Source: Streptomyces sp. Ag109_O5-10 (GTDB lineage: Bacteria > Actinomycetota > Actinomycetes > Streptomycetales > Streptomycetaceae). From it: DNA of 64,000 bases. How positions within the stretch are numbered: the stretch's first letter is position 1; each line of letters begins with the position of its first letter. Of the stretch, positions 8,665 to 16,637 are shown one piece after another. Both the position numbers and the translations under genes were made by a program. Location of the stretch: NCBI RefSeq assembly GCF_900105755.1, contig NZ_FNTQ01000001.1, forward strand, positions 6,696,001 through 6,760,000, in the 5' to 3' direction. The notes beneath the pieces are model-generated. The model did not search any database. It worked only from the letters and a program-made list of their open reading frames with translations, and was not told where the DNA came from.

Positions 8665-9336
8665 GTGACTGATTACGACGTGCTGCGTGTCTTCTGCGCG
8701 GCGAACGGCGGCTACGGCAACGAGCTGGGGGTCGTCCGGGACGGTTCCCTGCTGCCCGACCGGGAGGACCGGCAGGCGCTGGCGGCCAAGCTCGGGTTCA
8801 GCGAGACCGTGTTCGTCGACGACCCCGAGCGCGGGGTCGTCGACATCTACACCCCCACCCTCCGCCTGCCGTTCGCCGGCCACCCCTGCGTCGGCACGGC
8901 GTGGCTGCTGGACGTGCCCGAACTGGTCACCCCGGCCGGCGTGGTCGGCGCCCGGCTGGACGGGGAGTTCAGCTGGATCGAGGCGCTCCCGGAGTGGGTC
9001 CCGCCGCGCACCCTGCGCCAGTACGCCAAGGCCGCGGAGGTCGACGCGCTGCCCGTGCCCGCGCCGGGGGAGTGGATCTACGCCTGGGCCTGGGAGGACG
9101 AGTCGGCCGGGCGGGTCCGCGCCCGCGCCTTCCCCGGCCGGAACGACGGCATCGACGAGGACGAGGCGACCGGGGCGGCCGCCCTGCTGCTCACCGCGCA
9201 GCTGGGCCGGGCCCTGAACATCACCCAGGGCCGGGGTTCGCAGATCCTGACCGCGCCGCAGCCGTACGGCTGGGTGGAGATCGGCGGGCGGGTCCTCCTG
9301 GAGGGCCCGGAGAGGCAGCCGGGGATCAGCCGGTGA
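8665..9336 (+). CDS. PhzF-family isomerase/epimerase-like protein
   Basis: A 223-aa protein of the PhzF fold. The N-terminus VLRVFCAANGGYGNELGVV replaces the usual VDVFT-GNPLAVV pattern, and FSETVFV matches the loop carrying the catalytic glutamate of PhzF enzymes. LPFAGHPCVGTAWLL and DEATGAAALLLTAQL are family signatures of the two half-domains. At 223 residues it is shorter than the usual 260-300. Substrate unknown; a link to phenazines should not be assumed. GTG start at 8665. The 3' end overlaps the convergent small membrane gene by 11 bp. Confidence 0.82.
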   Translation: MTDYDVLRVFCAANGGYGNELGVVRDGSLLPDREDRQALAAKLGFSETVFVDDPERGVVDIYTPTLRLPFAGHPCVGTAWLLDVPELVTPAGVVGARLDGEFSWIEALPEWVPPRTLRQYAKAAEVDALPVPAPGEWIYAWAWEDESAGRVRARAFPGRNDGIDEDEATGAAALLLTAQLGRALNITQGRGSQILTAPQPYGWVEIGGRVLLEGPERQPGISR

Positions 9337-9508
9337 CCGACTTCTCCTGACGGCCGCGACGCACGTAGTACCAGGTCATGTTGGACGACAGCCCCGTCAG
9401 CAGCACCCAGACCACGCCGATCAGCCAGCTGCCCTGGACGAAGGAGACGACGGCGGCGACGGCCGCGAGGACGCAGACGATCAGAGCGTAGAGGGCGAGG
9501 CGGGGCAT
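9326..9508 (-). CDS. Small two-helix membrane protein
   Basis: A protein of about 60 aa starting MPRLALYALIV, with two hydrophobic segments (roughly residues 4-22 and 27-45) and a basic tail YYVRRGRQEK. It is probably an integral membrane protein of unknown function. An in-frame GTG at 9556 would add 16 residues read through a tandem repeat. I prefer the ATG at 9508 because the hydrophobic helix begins directly after it, but no clear ribosome site favours either. Confidence 0.55.
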   Translation of the reverse strand: MPRLALYALIVCVLAAVAAVVSFVQGSWLIGVVWVLLTGLSSNMTWYYVRRGRQEKSVTG

Positions 9509-9520
9509 AGGAGTCGATCG

Positions 9521-9548
9521 CTTTCCGAAGACGTCTTTCCGAAGACGT
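9521..9548. repeat. Perfect 14-bp tandem duplication
   Basis: CTTTCCGAAGACGT occurs twice head-to-tail, upstream of or within the 5' end of the small membrane gene. Either a recent duplication or a paired binding site. Confidence 0.7.
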
Positions 9549-9586
9549 GGGGACACCGATGGCAGCCACCAGTGTCCCCCATCCGC

Positions 9587-10312
9587 TCAGACGTCGGTGA
9601 CCCGGAGCCCGGCGTGTGCCTTGTAGCGGCGGTTGACCGAGATCAGGTTCGCGACCAGGGACTCCACCTGGTGGGCGTTGCGCAGCCGGCCCGCGAAGAC
9701 GCCCCGCATCCCCGGGATCCGGCCGGCCAGCGCCTGCACGACCTCGACGTCGGCCCGCACCTCGCCGAGCACCATCACGTCGGTGTCGATCTCCTCGATC
9801 TCCGGGTCCTGGAGCAGCACCGCGGAGAGGTGGTGGAAGGCGGCCGTGACCCGCGAGTCCGGCAGCAGCGCAGCGGCCTGCTCCGCCGCACTGCCCTCCT
9901 CCGGCTTCAGCGCGTAGGCACCCTTCTTGTCGAAGCCGAGCGGGTTGACACAGTCCACGACCAGCTTGCCGGCCAGTTCCCCGCGCAGTGACTCCAGCGT
10001 CTTGCCGTGCCCGTCCCACGGCACGGCGACGATCACCAGGTCGCTGCGGCGCGCGCACTCGGCGTTGTCGGCGCCCTCGACACCGTGCCCGAGCTCGTCG
10101 GCGGCGGCCTGCGCGCGCTCGGCGGCCCGCGAGCCGATGATCACCTTCTGGCCGGCCCGGGCCAGCCGGTAGGCGAGGCCCTTGCCCTGCGGGCCGGTGC
10201 CGCCGAGCACACCCACGACCAGACCGGAGACGTCGGGCAGGTCCCAGGGATCCTTGGCGGCCGCGGGAGCCTTGTCGGCCGCCGGCTGCTGTGCACTGTC
10301 GGTAGAGGTCAT
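9587..10312 (-). CDS. npdG: NADPH-dependent F420 reductase
   Basis: A 241-aa cytoplasmic enzyme that transfers hydride between NADPH and coenzyme F420. The N-terminal dinucleotide motif GVLGGTGPQGKGLAYRLA lies at about residues 33-50. It is followed by the SRAAERA NADP 2'-phosphate site, VIVAVPWDGH, and the family-typical VVDCVNPLGFDKKGAYAL and VTAAFHHLSA. The C-terminus VESLVANLISVNRRYKAHAGLRVTDV closes the substrate site. The first 30 residues are an Ala/Pro/Asp-rich extension. ATG start at 10312. F420 serves several streptomycete reductases, including antibiotic pathways. Confidence 0.9.
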   Translation of the reverse strand: MTSTDSAQQPAADKAPAAAKDPWDLPDVSGLVVGVLGGTGPQGKGLAYRLARAGQKVIIGSRAAERAQAAADELGHGVEGADNAECARRSDLVIVAVPWDGHGKTLESLRGELAGKLVVDCVNPLGFDKKGAYALKPEEGSAAEQAAALLPDSRVTAAFHHLSAVLLQDPEIEEIDTDVMVLGEVRADVEVVQALAGRIPGMRGVFAGRLRNAHQVESLVANLISVNRRYKAHAGLRVTDV

Positions 10313-10359
10313 GGGCCGACTCTACGTCCGGGCCGGCGGCCGTACCCGGCCAGGTGCGG

Positions 10360-11439
10360 TCAGGTGAGCCGGTTCACGGGCACCCGGCGGAACGTGATCG
10401 TCGTGTACGCGCTGAAGTCGCCCGTCTCGTAGAGCAGCCCGACGGTGGCCGCGTCGATCCGCGTCAGGTCGGAGTAGGCGGCGGGCAGCCCGTCGACCGT
10501 GTACACGGCCCGCCAGGTGGTGCCGCCGTCGGCGGAGGCGCGGACCGTCATCAGGGCCCGGGCCCCCGGATCGCCCGGCCCGGAGTACAGCAGCACGTCG
10601 GGATCGCGGAGTTGGAGCACGCTCGCCTGGCAGACGGGCGCGGTCAGCCCGGCCTGCGGCCGGAAGGGCTTCACCAGCGTGCGGCCGCCGTCCGCCGAGT
10701 GGGCGTCGGCCCTGTTCCCCGGCGCCGGGGAATCGTTGCGCGTGTTGAAGTAGACGCGCCCGTCGGGCAGTTCGGCTGCGGTGGTCTCGTTGACGTTGAT
10801 GTACCCGTCGGTGTTCTCGTCCACGTAGCCGAGGTACCAGGTCGCCCCGTGGTCGTCGCTGAGCAGGCAGTGCCCGCTGTTGTACCTGCCCTCCGTGCCG
10901 TTGTCCGTGCCGGTGGGCGGCAGGGTGTGGCTGGCGGCCACGACGACCCGTCCCGAACGCAACTGGATCGCGTGCCCCGGCGTGGTGGCGTACCACCGCC
11001 ACCCGGGCTTCTTCACGGACTGGGTGATCTCCACCGGCGCGGACCAGGTGACCCCGTCGTCGTCGCTGTGCCGCACCCACACCCGCCGCCCGTCGGCGTC
11101 GGACACCTGCCCGCGCAGGATGGCGTCCTCGGTGGCGGACGCGGCGCTGCGGACGTGCACGAGCAGGATGCGGCCGGTGTCGAGGACGACGGGGGCCGGG
11201 TTCCCGGCGAGATCGGTCCCGTTGTCCGCCGCCACCTGGAGCGGCCCCCAGGTGCGCCCGCCGTCCGTCGACCTCTTCAGCACCACGTCGATGTGCCCGT
11301 GGTCGGCCGCGGAGTCGACCCTCCCCTCGCAGAAGGCGAGCACGGTGCCCGCCCGGGAGACCACCACCGCCGGGATCCGGAAACTGGCGTAGCCCTCTTC
11401 GCCCGCGCGAAAGGGAATGCTTGCTTCTGCGTCACTCAT
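10360..11439 (-). CDS. Sialidase/neuraminidase-family glycoside hydrolase without signal peptide
   Basis: A 359-aa six-bladed propeller protein. It starts with the sialidase FRIP motif (residues about 17-20) and carries five Asp-box repeats: STDGGRTW, SDDDGVTW, SDDHGATW, SADGGRT and SADGGTTW. GRVDSAADHGHIDVVLKRS holds the usual acidic residue after FRIP. It would cleave terminal sialic (or similar) acids (GH33-like). Unusually, no signal peptide or anchor is visible: the ATG at 11439 has an excellent GGAGGAGG and leads straight into MSDAEASIPFRAG. It may be cytoplasmic or use another export route. Confidence 0.82.
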   Translation of the reverse strand: MSDAEASIPFRAGEEGYASFRIPAVVVSRAGTVLAFCEGRVDSAADHGHIDVVLKRSTDGGRTWGPLQVAADNGTDLAGNPAPVVLDTGRILLVHVRSAASATEDAILRGQVSDADGRRVWVRHSDDDGVTWSAPVEITQSVKKPGWRWYATTPGHAIQLRSGRVVVAASHTLPPTGTDNGTEGRYNSGHCLLSDDHGATWYLGYVDENTDGYINVNETTAAELPDGRVYFNTRNDSPAPGNRADAHSADGGRTLVKPFRPQAGLTAPVCQASVLQLRDPDVLLYSGPGDPGARALMTVRASADGGTTWRAVYTVDGLPAAYSDLTRIDAATVGLLYETGDFSAYTTITFRRVPVNRLT

Positions 11440-11519
11440 GGGCCGCCTCCTCCCCGGGCCGGGCGAATTCGGGGTGAACTCCACGTCACGAGTGTCCGAT
11501 TGCGGCAGTATGCGGAGGC

Positions 11520-12116
11520 ATGGACGCCGTACGGGTCGCGTTGTTGCGCGAAGTGCTCGCCGGGACCGAGTGGTTGACCGCCACCCGGAGATTCGCGGGC
11601 GCGCTGCGGGGCTCCGTGGTGGCCCACGGCGGCGGGCTGCTCCTGGTCGGTACGCCGGAGTACGAGCCGTGGCACCTGGCCGCGCACCTCGTGGACGAGG
11701 CGGCCTGGTCCGGTACGCCGGAACTGGCGCCGACCCTCGTACGGCACGGCGCGCGCCCCACCGACCCGGCGCACCTCGCGGTCGGCCCCGGCCGCATCGA
11801 GGCGGCCCGCCGGGGCGAGACCCTGCTCGTGGTGGCGCCGGGAGACGCCGGACCCCTCCTGGAGCGGGTCCACACCGCCCGCCGGGCCGGCGTGACGGTC
11901 CTGACCCTCGCCACCACCGACGACGCGCTCAGCGCCATGGCCCACGAGACCCTCACCGTCCCCGAGGCCGCGGAACTCGACCTGGACACCGTCCAGCACC
12001 TCGTCAGCGCCGCGACCGGCGAGAACGGCCCCTCCTCACGAGGCCGCCGCCGCTTCCGCGACCGCCTCGCCCGCCTCGCGGACACCGTGACGGCCCCGCC
12101 TCCGACGCCTTGGTGA
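11520..12116 (+). CDS. SIS-like (phosphosugar-binding fold) protein
   Basis: A 198-aa cytoplasmic protein with alternating beta/alpha pattern. GGGLLLVGTPEYEPWHLAAHL and ETLLVVAPGDAGPLLERVHTARRAGVTVLTLATTDDALSAMAHETLTVP resemble the SIS (sugar isomerase) fold: first strand, phosphate loop, then the 'dates and regulation' strands. No catalytic residues can be assigned. Transcribed divergently from the sialidase gene with an 80-bp gap, so a shared role in amino-sugar metabolism is possible but speculative. The tail is Pro/Arg-rich. Confidence 0.5.
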   Translation: MDAVRVALLREVLAGTEWLTATRRFAGALRGSVVAHGGGLLLVGTPEYEPWHLAAHLVDEAAWSGTPELAPTLVRHGARPTDPAHLAVGPGRIEAARRGETLLVVAPGDAGPLLERVHTARRAGVTVLTLATTDDALSAMAHETLTVPEAAELDLDTVQHLVSAATGENGPSSRGRRRFRDRLARLADTVTAPPPTPW

Positions 12117-12441
12117 TGTTCCGCCCACCCGCCCACCCGACTCGGCCGGCCGAACTGCCTTCGGCAGCACCGTAGAAGGCACGGGACCTCGGCTGCGACG
12201 CAAGCGCGGGGGAGCGGAGGCGGAACCCGCGGCCAAGGATGTCGGCTGCAGGCGCGTAGTGGTTGCTCGCGCAGTTCCTCCCCCAGCCTTCGGCCGGGGG
12301 GGACCCCCAGCACCCCTGACGGGGCGCCTTGGTGCAGCGCCCCCGAAGGGGCGCGGGGATCCGCGCGACCAGCCCCCACCGAGCCGCGCCCGGGCGAAAA
12401 GCGTTTGCTCCCGGCGAGCGCGGCATTCAGCATGACCCAGC
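12117..12441. other. 325-bp intergenic region with stacked GC hairpins
   Basis: No gene seen. It contains a UUCG-type hairpin CTGCCTTCGGCAG near 12152 and copy B of the dispersed repeat (about 12261-12358). Copy B itself has two further hairpins with AGCCTTCGGCCGG and GCGCCCCCGAAGGGGCGC. These could terminate transcription from the upstream gene. The promoter for the MFS gene must lie at its right end, but I cannot point to convincing boxes. Confidence 0.5.
12261..12358 (+). repeat. Dispersed intergenic palindromic repeat, copy B (extended)
   Basis: Contains the conserved GCTCGCGCAGTTCC box, then a hairpin insertion, CACCCCTGACGGGGCGC, and GCGCCCCCGAAGGGGCGC. This is the same family as the copies at 4045 and 58532, with extra stem-loops. 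Confidence 0.5.
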
Positions 12442-13737
12442 GTGAGTCTCCTCCCCGACCTAGCCCCCTGGAAGGCCTCCGCCGACTTCCGGCGACTGTG
12501 GGTCTCCGGCCTGATCAGCACCTTCGGGAGTTTCCTGACGTTCGTCGCGCTCCCGGTGCAGATCAAGGACCTCACCGGTTCCGCGGCCGCGGTGGGCGCC
12601 ATCGGCGCTGTCGAACTGCTCCCGCTCATCCTCTTCGGCCTCTACGGCGGCGCCCTCGCCGACGCCCTCGACAAGCGCGCCCTGATCGTCCGGACCGAGG
12701 CCGCTCAGGGGCTGCTCAGCGCGGGCCTGCTGGTGAACGCGCTGCTGCCGCACCCGGCGGTCTGGCCGCTGTACGCGGTCGCGGCCCTGTCCGCCGCCCT
12801 CGTCTCGGTCCAGCGCCCCGCCCTCGACTCCCTGCTGCCGAGGATCGTCGCCCACGACGACCTCCCGGCCGCGGCTGCCCTCAACTCCTTCCGCTGGACG
12901 GTCGGCGGCGTCGCGGGCCCCGCCGTCGCCGGCCTGGTCGTGGCCTACGCGGGCCTCGGCTGGGCGTACGGCGCCGACCTCGTCACGTTCGTCGTCTCCG
13001 TCGCCCTGGTCGTCGGCATCGCGCCGTCCCCGGCGTCCCACGAGGCCGCGAAGCCCTCCCTCCGCTCGATCGCCGAGGGCGCCCGTTACGCCTGGAACCG
13101 CAAGGAACTCCTCGGCACCTACGCGGTCGACCTCGCGGCCATGTTCCTGGCCATGCCGCTCGCGGTGCTGCCCTTCCTCGCCGACGAACTGGACGCGGAC
13201 TGGTCGCTCGGCCTGATGTACGCGAGCATTCCGGCCGGTTCGCTCCTCGTGGGCCTGGTCAGCGGCTGGACCTCACGGGTGCGCAGGCACGGGCGGATGG
13301 TGGTGCTGGCGGCCGCGTTGTGGGGCCTCGCGATCGCCGCCGCCGGCGCCGTGGCGAACGTGTGGCTGGTCCTGCTCCTCCTCGCCGTCGCCGGCGGCTG
13401 CGACATGGTCAGCGGGATCTTCCGGGCCGCGATGTGGAACCAGACGATCCCCGACGAGCTGCGCGGCCGGCTCGCCGGGATCGAACTGCTGTCGTACTCG
13501 GTGGGCCCCACCCTCGGCCAGGTCCGCTCCGGCTCCATGGCCGGATGGCTCGGCGTGCGGGCGTCCGTCGGCGCGGGCGGCCTGCTGTGCACCGGTGCGG
13601 TCGGCCTGCTGGCCCTGTGCCTGCCCGCCCTGATGTCCTACGACGCGCAGACGAACGAACACGCCGTACGACTGCGCGCCCGGCGCACCGCCGGACCCGC
13701 ACCCGGCCTCGCGGCCGACCCCGCCCAGCCCTCCTGA
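12442..13737 (+). CDS. MFS exporter (EntS-like)
   Basis: A 431-aa 12-helix major facilitator. FRRLWVSGLISTFGSFLTFVALPVQIKDLTGS is the N-terminal signature of the EntS/MefA-type exporter subfamily. GALADALDKRALIV is motif A, and GPAVAGLVVAYAGLGWAYGADL lies in helix 5. It may export a siderophore or macrolide-like molecule; the substrate is not predictable. GTG start at 12442 without an obvious ribosome site. The 3' end meets the convergent 77-aa gene with no gap. Confidence 0.82.
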   Translation: MSLLPDLAPWKASADFRRLWVSGLISTFGSFLTFVALPVQIKDLTGSAAAVGAIGAVELLPLILFGLYGGALADALDKRALIVRTEAAQGLLSAGLLVNALLPHPAVWPLYAVAALSAALVSVQRPALDSLLPRIVAHDDLPAAAALNSFRWTVGGVAGPAVAGLVVAYAGLGWAYGADLVTFVVSVALVVGIAPSPASHEAAKPSLRSIAEGARYAWNRKELLGTYAVDLAAMFLAMPLAVLPFLADELDADWSLGLMYASIPAGSLLVGLVSGWTSRVRRHGRMVVLAAALWGLAIAAAGAVANVWLVLLLLAVAGGCDMVSGIFRAAMWNQTIPDELRGRLAGIELLSYSVGPTLGQVRSGSMAGWLGVRASVGAGGLLCTGAVGLLALCLPALMSYDAQTNEHAVRLRARRTAGPAPGLAADPAQPS

Positions 13738-13971
13738 TCAGCCCTCGTCGGAGGAGTCCCCGGCGGGTGCGTCGTGCCACCGCGGGTCGTTCTCCCACTG
13801 GAGGTTGCGCTCCCGCGCGATCTCCATGGCGTGCTCGGCCTCCGCACGGGTGGCGTAAGGGCCGAACCGGTCCTTGGCGGGGCAGTCCGGCCCCTCCTCG
13901 ACCTTCTGATGCTGCAGGCAGTAGTACCACTCGCCCGCCTTCGCGACGGTCCGCTTCTTGAACAGGGCCAT
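13738..13971 (-). CDS. Conserved 77-aa actinobacterial hypothetical
   Basis: MALFKKRTVAKAGEWYYC at the N-terminus, then two Cys (YYCLQHQKVEEGPDC), a GPYATRAEAEHAMEIARERN segment like a short SPOR/helical motif, and an acidic tail. It is soluble. I recognise it only as a recurring streptomycete small protein; function unknown. AAAGGAG precedes the ATG at 13971. It is divergent from the methionine aminopeptidase gene across 58 bp and ends flush against the MFS stop. Confidence 0.72.
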   Translation of the reverse strand: MALFKKRTVAKAGEWYYCLQHQKVEEGPDCPAKDRFGPYATRAEAEHAMEIARERNLQWENDPRWHDAPAGDSSDEG

Positions 13972-14029
13972 GACCGGCTCCTTTCGCCATCCACATGTTC
14001 CCCCATGCCCGCTGGTTAGACTCGCTGGC

Positions 14030-14887
14030 ATGTCTGGCCAGTCGCTGCTCGTACCAGGGGAGCTCTCTCCCACCCGTTCGGTACCCGGAAACATCCGCCG
14101 CCCCGAGTACGTCGGCAAACCCGCGCCGACCCCGTACACCGGGCCGGAGGTGCAGACCCCGGAGACCATCGAGGCGATGCGGATCGCCGGCCGTATCGCC
14201 GCGCAGGCGATGGAGGAGGCCGCGAAGATCATCGCGCCGGGTGTGACGACGGACGAACTCGACCGGGTGGCGCACGCGTACATGTGCGACCACGGGGCCT
14301 ACCCGTCCACGCTCGGCTACCGCGGCTTCCCCAAGTCCCTGTGCACCAGCGTCAACGAGGTCATCTGCCACGGCATTCCGGACTCGACGGTGCTCCAGGA
14401 CGGTGACATCGTCAACCTGGACGTGACCGCGTACATCGGCGGGGTGCACGGCGACAACAACGCCACCTACCTGGTCGGGGACGTGGACGAGGAGAGCCGG
14501 CTCCTTGTGGAGCGGGCCCGGGAGTCCCTGAACCGGGCGATCAAGGCGGTCCGGCCGGGCCGGCAGATCAACATCATCGGCCGGGTCATCGAGTCGTACG
14601 CGAAGCGCTTCGGGTACGGAGTGGTGCGGGACTTCACCGGACACGGCATCAACTCCTCGTTCCACTCGGGGCTGATCATCCCGCACTACGACAGCCCGCA
14701 CGCGACGACCGTGATGCAGCCCGGGATGACCTTCACGATCGAGCCGATGCTGACGCTCGGGACCCACGAGTACGACATGTGGGACGACGGCTGGACCGTC
14801 GTCACCAAGGACCGCAGGCGCACCGCGCAGTTCGAGCACACGCTGGTGGTGACGGACACCGGCGCGGAGATCCTGACCCTGCCGTAA
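14030..14887 (+). CDS. map: Type I methionine aminopeptidase
   Basis: A 285-aa enzyme that removes N-terminal methionine from nascent proteins. The five metal ligands are in place: Asp131, Asp142, His205, Glu238 and Glu269, with His114 as the substrate-side histidine. A roughly 40-residue N-terminal extension with RRPEYVGKP and PTPYTGPEVQTPE is the linker typical of actinobacterial type 1c enzymes. The ATG at 14030 was chosen over the earlier in-frame ATG at 13958 because that one lies in the divergent promoter. A strong terminator follows. Confidence 0.93.
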   Translation: MSGQSLLVPGELSPTRSVPGNIRRPEYVGKPAPTPYTGPEVQTPETIEAMRIAGRIAAQAMEEAAKIIAPGVTTDELDRVAHAYMCDHGAYPSTLGYRGFPKSLCTSVNEVICHGIPDSTVLQDGDIVNLDVTAYIGGVHGDNNATYLVGDVDEESRLLVERARESLNRAIKAVRPGRQINIIGRVIESYAKRFGYGVVRDFTGHGINSSFHSGLIIPHYDSPHATTVMQPGMTFTIEPMLTLGTHEYDMWDDGWTVVTKDRRRTAQFEHTLVVTDTGAEILTLP

Positions 14888-14904
14888 CCCCCCCGCTGCC
14901 GCCG

Positions 14905-14937
14905 GGCCCGCCCTCCCCTCGGAGAGCGGGCCTTTTT
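14905..14937 (+). terminator. Rho-independent terminator after map
   Basis: Stem GGCCCGC/GCGGGCC, with an inner CTCC/GGAG pairing, is followed by TTTTT. It separates map from the heme oxygenase promoter. Confidence 0.85.
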
Positions 14938-14948
14938 CCGGTACGCTT

Positions 14949-14992
14949 TTGCCGACATGGTGTCGGTAACTTTACCGACGGAGCGTCGGCAA
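14949..14992 (+). promoter_or_regulatory. Twin 21-bp palindromic operators upstream of heme oxygenase
   Basis: Two adjacent palindromes, TTGCCGAC-N5-GTCGGTAA (14949-14969) and TTACCGAC-N5-GTCGGCAA (14972-14992). Their centres are 23 bp apart, about two helical turns. Together they also form one large inverted repeat. They end 5 bp before a -35-like TTGACT, a position fit for a regulator binding as paired dimers. The regulator is not identified; a TetR-type protein is a guess. Confidence 0.7.
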
Positions 14993-14997
14993 GGGCA

Positions 14998-15025
14998 TTG
15001 ACTTAGGTAAGCCTTACCTTAAAGG
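14998..15025 (+). promoter_or_regulatory. Heme oxygenase promoter with embedded iron box
   Basis: TTGACT (14998-15003) and TAAAGG (15020-15025) are spaced 16 bp. The spacer is the iron box TTAGGTAAGCCTTACCTTAA (15003-15022), whose core AGGTAAG-C-CTTACCT is a perfect palindrome. A DmdR/IdeR repressor bound here would occlude RNA polymerase. The transcript may be very short-leadered. Confidence 0.75.
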
Positions 15026-15034
15026 ATGTTGTCC

Positions 15035-15682
15035 ATGGACTCCTTCTCGACACTCATCCGCACCGCGTCCCATGAGCAGCACGTGGCGGCGGAGACCTCG
15101 ACGTTCATGAGCGACCTGCTGGCCGGCCGGCTCGGTGTGGAGGCGTACGCCCGTTACACCGAGCAGCTGTGGTTCGTGTACGACGCGCTGGAGGGCGCGG
15201 CCGGGCGGCTGGCGGCGGACCCGGTGGCCGGGCCGTTCGTGCGGCCCGAGCTGTTCCGGCTGGCCGCGCTGGAGCGGGACCTGGCGCACCTGCGCGGGGC
15301 CGGATGGCGGACCGGACTGACGGCGCTGCCGGCGACGGAGGAGTACGCGGCACGGGTGCGGGAGTGCGCCGAGCGCTGGCCCGCCGGCTACGTCGCCCAC
15401 CACTACACCCGCTACCTCGGCGACCTCTCCGGCGGCCAGATCATCCGCGACCGGGCCGAGCGGACCTGGGGTTTCCGGCGCAAGGGCGACGGCGTCCGGT
15501 TCTACGTCTTCGAGCACATCGCCAACCCGGCCGCCTTCAAGCGGGGTTACCGCGAACTGCTGGACGCGGTGGACGCCGACGAGCTGGAGAAGCAGCGCGT
15601 CGTCGCCGAGTGCAAGCGGGCCTTCGTCCTCAACACGGCGGTGTTCCGGGAACTGGGCGAGGAGTTCCCGCTGTCGGCGTGA
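15035..15682 (+). CDS. hmuO: Heme oxygenase (HmuO family)
   Basis: A 215-aa soluble enzyme that opens heme to biliverdin, CO and ferrous iron. Aligned by eye to C. diphtheriae HmuO, STFMSDLLAGRLGVEAYARYTEQLWFVY is the conserved block, with His16 at the axial-ligand position six residues before STF. YTRYLGDLSGGQ is the distal-helix motif. The start at 15035 is preferred because AAAGGA sits 10 nt upstream; ATG 15026 would be too close. Iron-box control and the nearby efe operon point to heme-iron salvage under iron limitation. Confidence 0.93.
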   Translation: MDSFSTLIRTASHEQHVAAETSTFMSDLLAGRLGVEAYARYTEQLWFVYDALEGAAGRLAADPVAGPFVRPELFRLAALERDLAHLRGAGWRTGLTALPATEEYAARVRECAERWPAGYVAHHYTRYLGDLSGGQIIRDRAERTWGFRRKGDGVRFYVFEHIANPAAFKRGYRELLDAVDADELEKQRVVAECKRAFVLNTAVFRELGEEFPLSA

Positions 15683-15691
15683 TCGCCGCCG

Positions 15692-16492
15692 TTACTGGCT
15701 GACCGAGCAGAAGTCGTTCGGCCCCTGCCAGAAGCGGTAGAGCTGCTGCCCGCAGTACTGGGAGAAGTCGTCGACGCCCAGGTGGCGCAGCAGCGCGTCG
15801 ATCACGTCGAAGAACGCGCTGTTGATCGACGGCACCCACAGCAGCGCGAACACGAAGAGCAGGCCGAACGGGGCGAACGGCTCCACCTGGCGCTTGATGT
15901 TGTACGACAGCCACGGCTCGACTACGCCGTAGCCGTCCAGCCCCGGCACCGGCAGGAAGTTCAGGATCGCGGCCGTGACCTGGAGCAGGGCGAGGAAGGC
16001 GAGCGCGAAGCGGAAGTCGCGCGGGACGCCGTCCAGGGCGTCCAGCCAGAAGGGGGCGGTGCAGACGGCGGCGAACAGCACGTTGGTCAGCGGGCCGGCG
16101 GCGGAGATGAGGCTGTGCCGCCAGCGGCCCCGGATCCGGCTGCGCTCGATGAAGACCGCGCCGCCCGGCAGGCCGATCCCGCCCATGATCACGAACAGTA
16201 CCGGGAGCACGATGCTCAGCAGGGCGTGCGTGTACTTCAGGGGGTTCAGGGTCAGATAGCCCTTCGATCCCACCGTGATGTCGCCGCTGTGCAGGGCGGT
16301 GCGCGCGTGCGCGTACTCGTGCAGGCAGAGCGAGACGATCCAGGCCGCCGTCACGAACAGGAAGACGGCGACCCCGGGCCGCTCCGCGAATCCGGACCAG
16401 GTGGCCCACCCGGTGACCGCGGTGACGGCGAGGATCCCGACGAACACGGGACTGATCCGCCGGTCACTGGGGCGGGTGGTGGTGGCGGTCAT
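15692..16492 (-). CDS. Site-2-protease-like membrane metallopeptidase (M50)
   Basis: A 266-aa polytopic membrane protein. The zinc motif HEYAH (in LCLHEYAHARTAL) lies in an early transmembrane helix and the third-ligand motif NFLPVPGLDGYG lies C-terminal. This is the layout of small M50B peptidases without PDZ or CBS domains. It probably performs intramembrane cleavage of an unknown substrate. AGGAG precedes the ATG at 16492; a longer in-frame start at 16639 would add a Pro/Arg-rich stretch and is rejected. Convergent with heme oxygenase (9-bp gap). Confidence 0.87.
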   Translation of the reverse strand: MTATTTRPSDRRISPVFVGILAVTAVTGWATWSGFAERPGVAVFLFVTAAWIVSLCLHEYAHARTALHSGDITVGSKGYLTLNPLKYTHALLSIVLPVLFVIMGGIGLPGGAVFIERSRIRGRWRHSLISAAGPLTNVLFAAVCTAPFWLDALDGVPRDFRFALAFLALLQVTAAILNFLPVPGLDGYGVVEPWLSYNIKRQVEPFAPFGLLFVFALLWVPSINSAFFDVIDALLRHLGVDDFSQYCGQQLYRFWQGPNDFCSVSQ

Positions 16493-16637
16493 CTGCGGGG
16501 CTCCTGGAGGACTGGGGGTCGGCGCGGGTCCGACCGTACCTGGCGGGGGGCGCAAACGCGTCGGGTGCAGGGGAAATACCTCTCGGCACGGAGGAAAACG
16601 TCTCGCGACCGGCGCCCGGTTCCTGGAGCCTGGGGCC

